Source: Ignavibacteriales bacterium | GTDB lineage: Bacteria > Bacteroidota > Ignavibacteria > Ignavibacteriales > Melioribacteraceae | NCBI GenBank assembly: GCA_016929735.1 | Contig: JAFGID010000300.1 | Coordinates: forward strand, 1-5,723 | DNA length: 5,723 nucleotides | Direction of reading: 5' to 3' | In this document: piece after piece, positions 5,151 through 5,723 of the stretch | Numbering within the stretch: the stretch's first letter is position 1 | Layout: the number at the start of each line of letters is the position of its first letter | Position numbers and translations under genes: made by a program | Notes under the pieces: generated by a model | Seen by the model: the letters and a program-made list of their open reading frames with translations, nothing else | Database searches by the model: none | What the model was told of the DNA's origin: nothing

Positions 5151-5237
5151 CCTATAACGTTCCGAGAATAGGCGAAGTTGGCCAGCTGCCAATTTGGGTG
5201 CAGCGAAACGGAACTGCCTATTCTCTTTTGTTTGAAG
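5151..5237 (-). other. attC site after the metallo-hydrolase gene
   Basis: This is the clearest recombination site. On the minus strand the outer cores are TTCAAAC (5230-5236) and GTTATAGG (5151-5158). The arms GAGAATAGGC and GCCTATTCTC (5216-5225 and 5164-5173) are perfectly complementary over 10 bp. Inside them one unpaired base faces three (TTC), followed by GTT pairing with AAC (5212-5214 with 5177-5179). The loop has a further GCTGC/GCAGC stem (5185-5189 with 5200-5204) and the shared block CACCCAAATTG. The site begins 13 bp after the hydrolase stop. Unpaired AAAA and GGAAC between core and stem correspond to the central spacer of known attC sites. Confidence 0.85.
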
Positions 5238-5249
5238 TTTCGCTCCCAT

Positions 5250-5723
5250 TTATTGCAGCCATTTACTCATTACCTTTTTAAAATTATATGAACACTTAGA
5301 GTGAGCAGTACATAAAATTTCTATATTTTGAAGTATTGAGATCTTTTTAATTGATTCTTCATTGAGATTGTGATTAATATTCCATATATAATAAAATTGT
5401 TCAACTTCATCATTTTTGAGTAATAGCAAATCTCCTGTAAACAGAAATTTATCATTAACCAAATAAGACATATGCCCTAAAGTATGTCCTGGAGTATGGA
5501 TGGCTTTTATTTTAATATTTCCAACGTTTAGAATATCACCATCACTAAGGAAATCGTATTGTCTATCTATTTCTATTGGCGTGTAAAATAGAAATCTTCG
5601 TCGTTGTCTTTTTTTAATGAGTTTTTCTTCTTCACGGTTCATGTAGATTTTCACATCACTATTTAACCAATCACTTTTACTATCCGTATCTAAGGAACCA
5701 GCATGATCCATGTCAGTATGGGT
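5250..5723 (-). CDS. Metallo-beta-lactamase-fold hydrolase, N-terminus beyond window
   Basis: The frame stays open to the right edge, so the first part of the gene is missing. The ATG at 5709-5711 is internal, because it lies inside the zinc motif. The first five codons from the edge give T-H-T-D-M, continuing D-H-A-G. This is the HxDxDH variant of the usual HxHxDH motif. Next come HTPGHTLGH with the third zinc histidine (codon 5484-5486), FTGDLL with the bridging aspartate (5430-5432), and CTAHS with the last histidine (5301-5303). These ligands define a complete MBL active site. The superfamily hydrolyses thioesters, lactones, phosphoesters and beta-lactams; nothing here points to resistance. 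A basic patch, KKRQRRR, lies between the first and second motifs. The gene ends 13 bp before the attC at 5151-5237, so it is the terminal gene of its cassette. Confidence 0.9.
   Translation of the reverse strand, partial: THTDMDHAGSLDTDSKSDWLNSDVKIYMNREEEKLIKKRQRRRFLFYTPIEIDRQYDFLSDGDILNVGNIKIKAIHTPGHTLGHMSYLVNDKFLFTGDLLLLKNDEVEQFYYIWNINHNLNEESIKKISILQNIEILCTAHSKCSYNFKKVMSKWLQ

Noticed and set aside
5491..5506. ATGGATGGC as another copy of the leader hairpin motif
   Set aside because: It encodes the conserved A-I-H-T-P-G-H stretch of the metallo-hydrolase and lacks the left half of the hairpin.
5250..5711. Complete metallo-hydrolase gene starting at ATG 5711
   Set aside because: That methionine lies inside the zinc motif (T-H-T-D-M-D-H), and the frame stays open to the window edge. 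The gene is truncated at its 5' end.
1..5723. CRISPR arrays, tRNA, rRNA or insertion sequences
   Set aside because: No regularly spaced repeats, tRNA-like folds, ribosomal sequence or transposase were seen. The repeated elements are explained as attC sites and the leader motif.

Overview
The window reads as a stretch of a chromosomal-type integron cassette array, with no integrase or attI inside it. Most genes are AT-rich, and almost all lie on the minus strand, one or two per cassette. The strongest evidence is the junctions. At 5151-5237 and 3229-3371 there are attC-like recombination sites with outer AAC/GTT cores, a long imperfect inverted stem with unequal extrahelical bases, and a variable loop. 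They share short blocks (CAACTTCGC, CACCCAAATTG, TTCCG) although the genes between them are unrelated. The CPBP protease cassette is bounded by the same 10-mer in inverted orientation (GTTAGATGTC at 3362-3371, its complement at 4211-4220), as expected for a circular cassette inserted by an integron integrase. Minus-strand genes imply that attI and the integrase lie beyond the right end.

Layout from left to right: a class I SAM-dependent methyltransferase, cut by the left edge (1-386, minus), with its own promoter; a weak compact attC candidate (581-626); a plus-strand pair, a four-helix membrane protein and a small XRE-type regulator (736-1352), with a near-consensus promoter; a degenerate or chimeric attC (about 1485-1587); a two-gene cassette in which an Ntn-type amide C-N hydrolase (2172-3161) is translationally coupled to a J-domain protein (1609-2175); an attC whose loop carries an excellent promoter for that pair (3291-3319); a CPBP intramembrane protease (3363-4184); a phosphoenolpyruvate mutase/isocitrate lyase family enzyme (4259-5080); a clear attC (5151-5237); and the C-terminal part of a metallo-beta-lactamase-fold hydrolase (5250-5723), cut by the right edge.

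A second repeated signal is a 12-bp hairpin motif, GCCATGGATGGC or one mismatch from it, found four times in the same orientation. Three copies lie about 28-43 bp inside a cassette from its recombination core, and two sit 20-21 nt before a start codon, just upstream of the ribosome binding site. It looks like a shared cassette 5'-leader element.

The host is probably a Gram-negative bacterium carrying a sedentary integron. Vibrio and Treponema denticola are known holders of such arrays. The low GC and general attC style make a spirochaete a reasonable guess, but nothing here proves it. The genes do not form one pathway. They are a collection of accessory functions, and the coupled amidase/J-domain pair is the best candidate for an undescribed two-component system.
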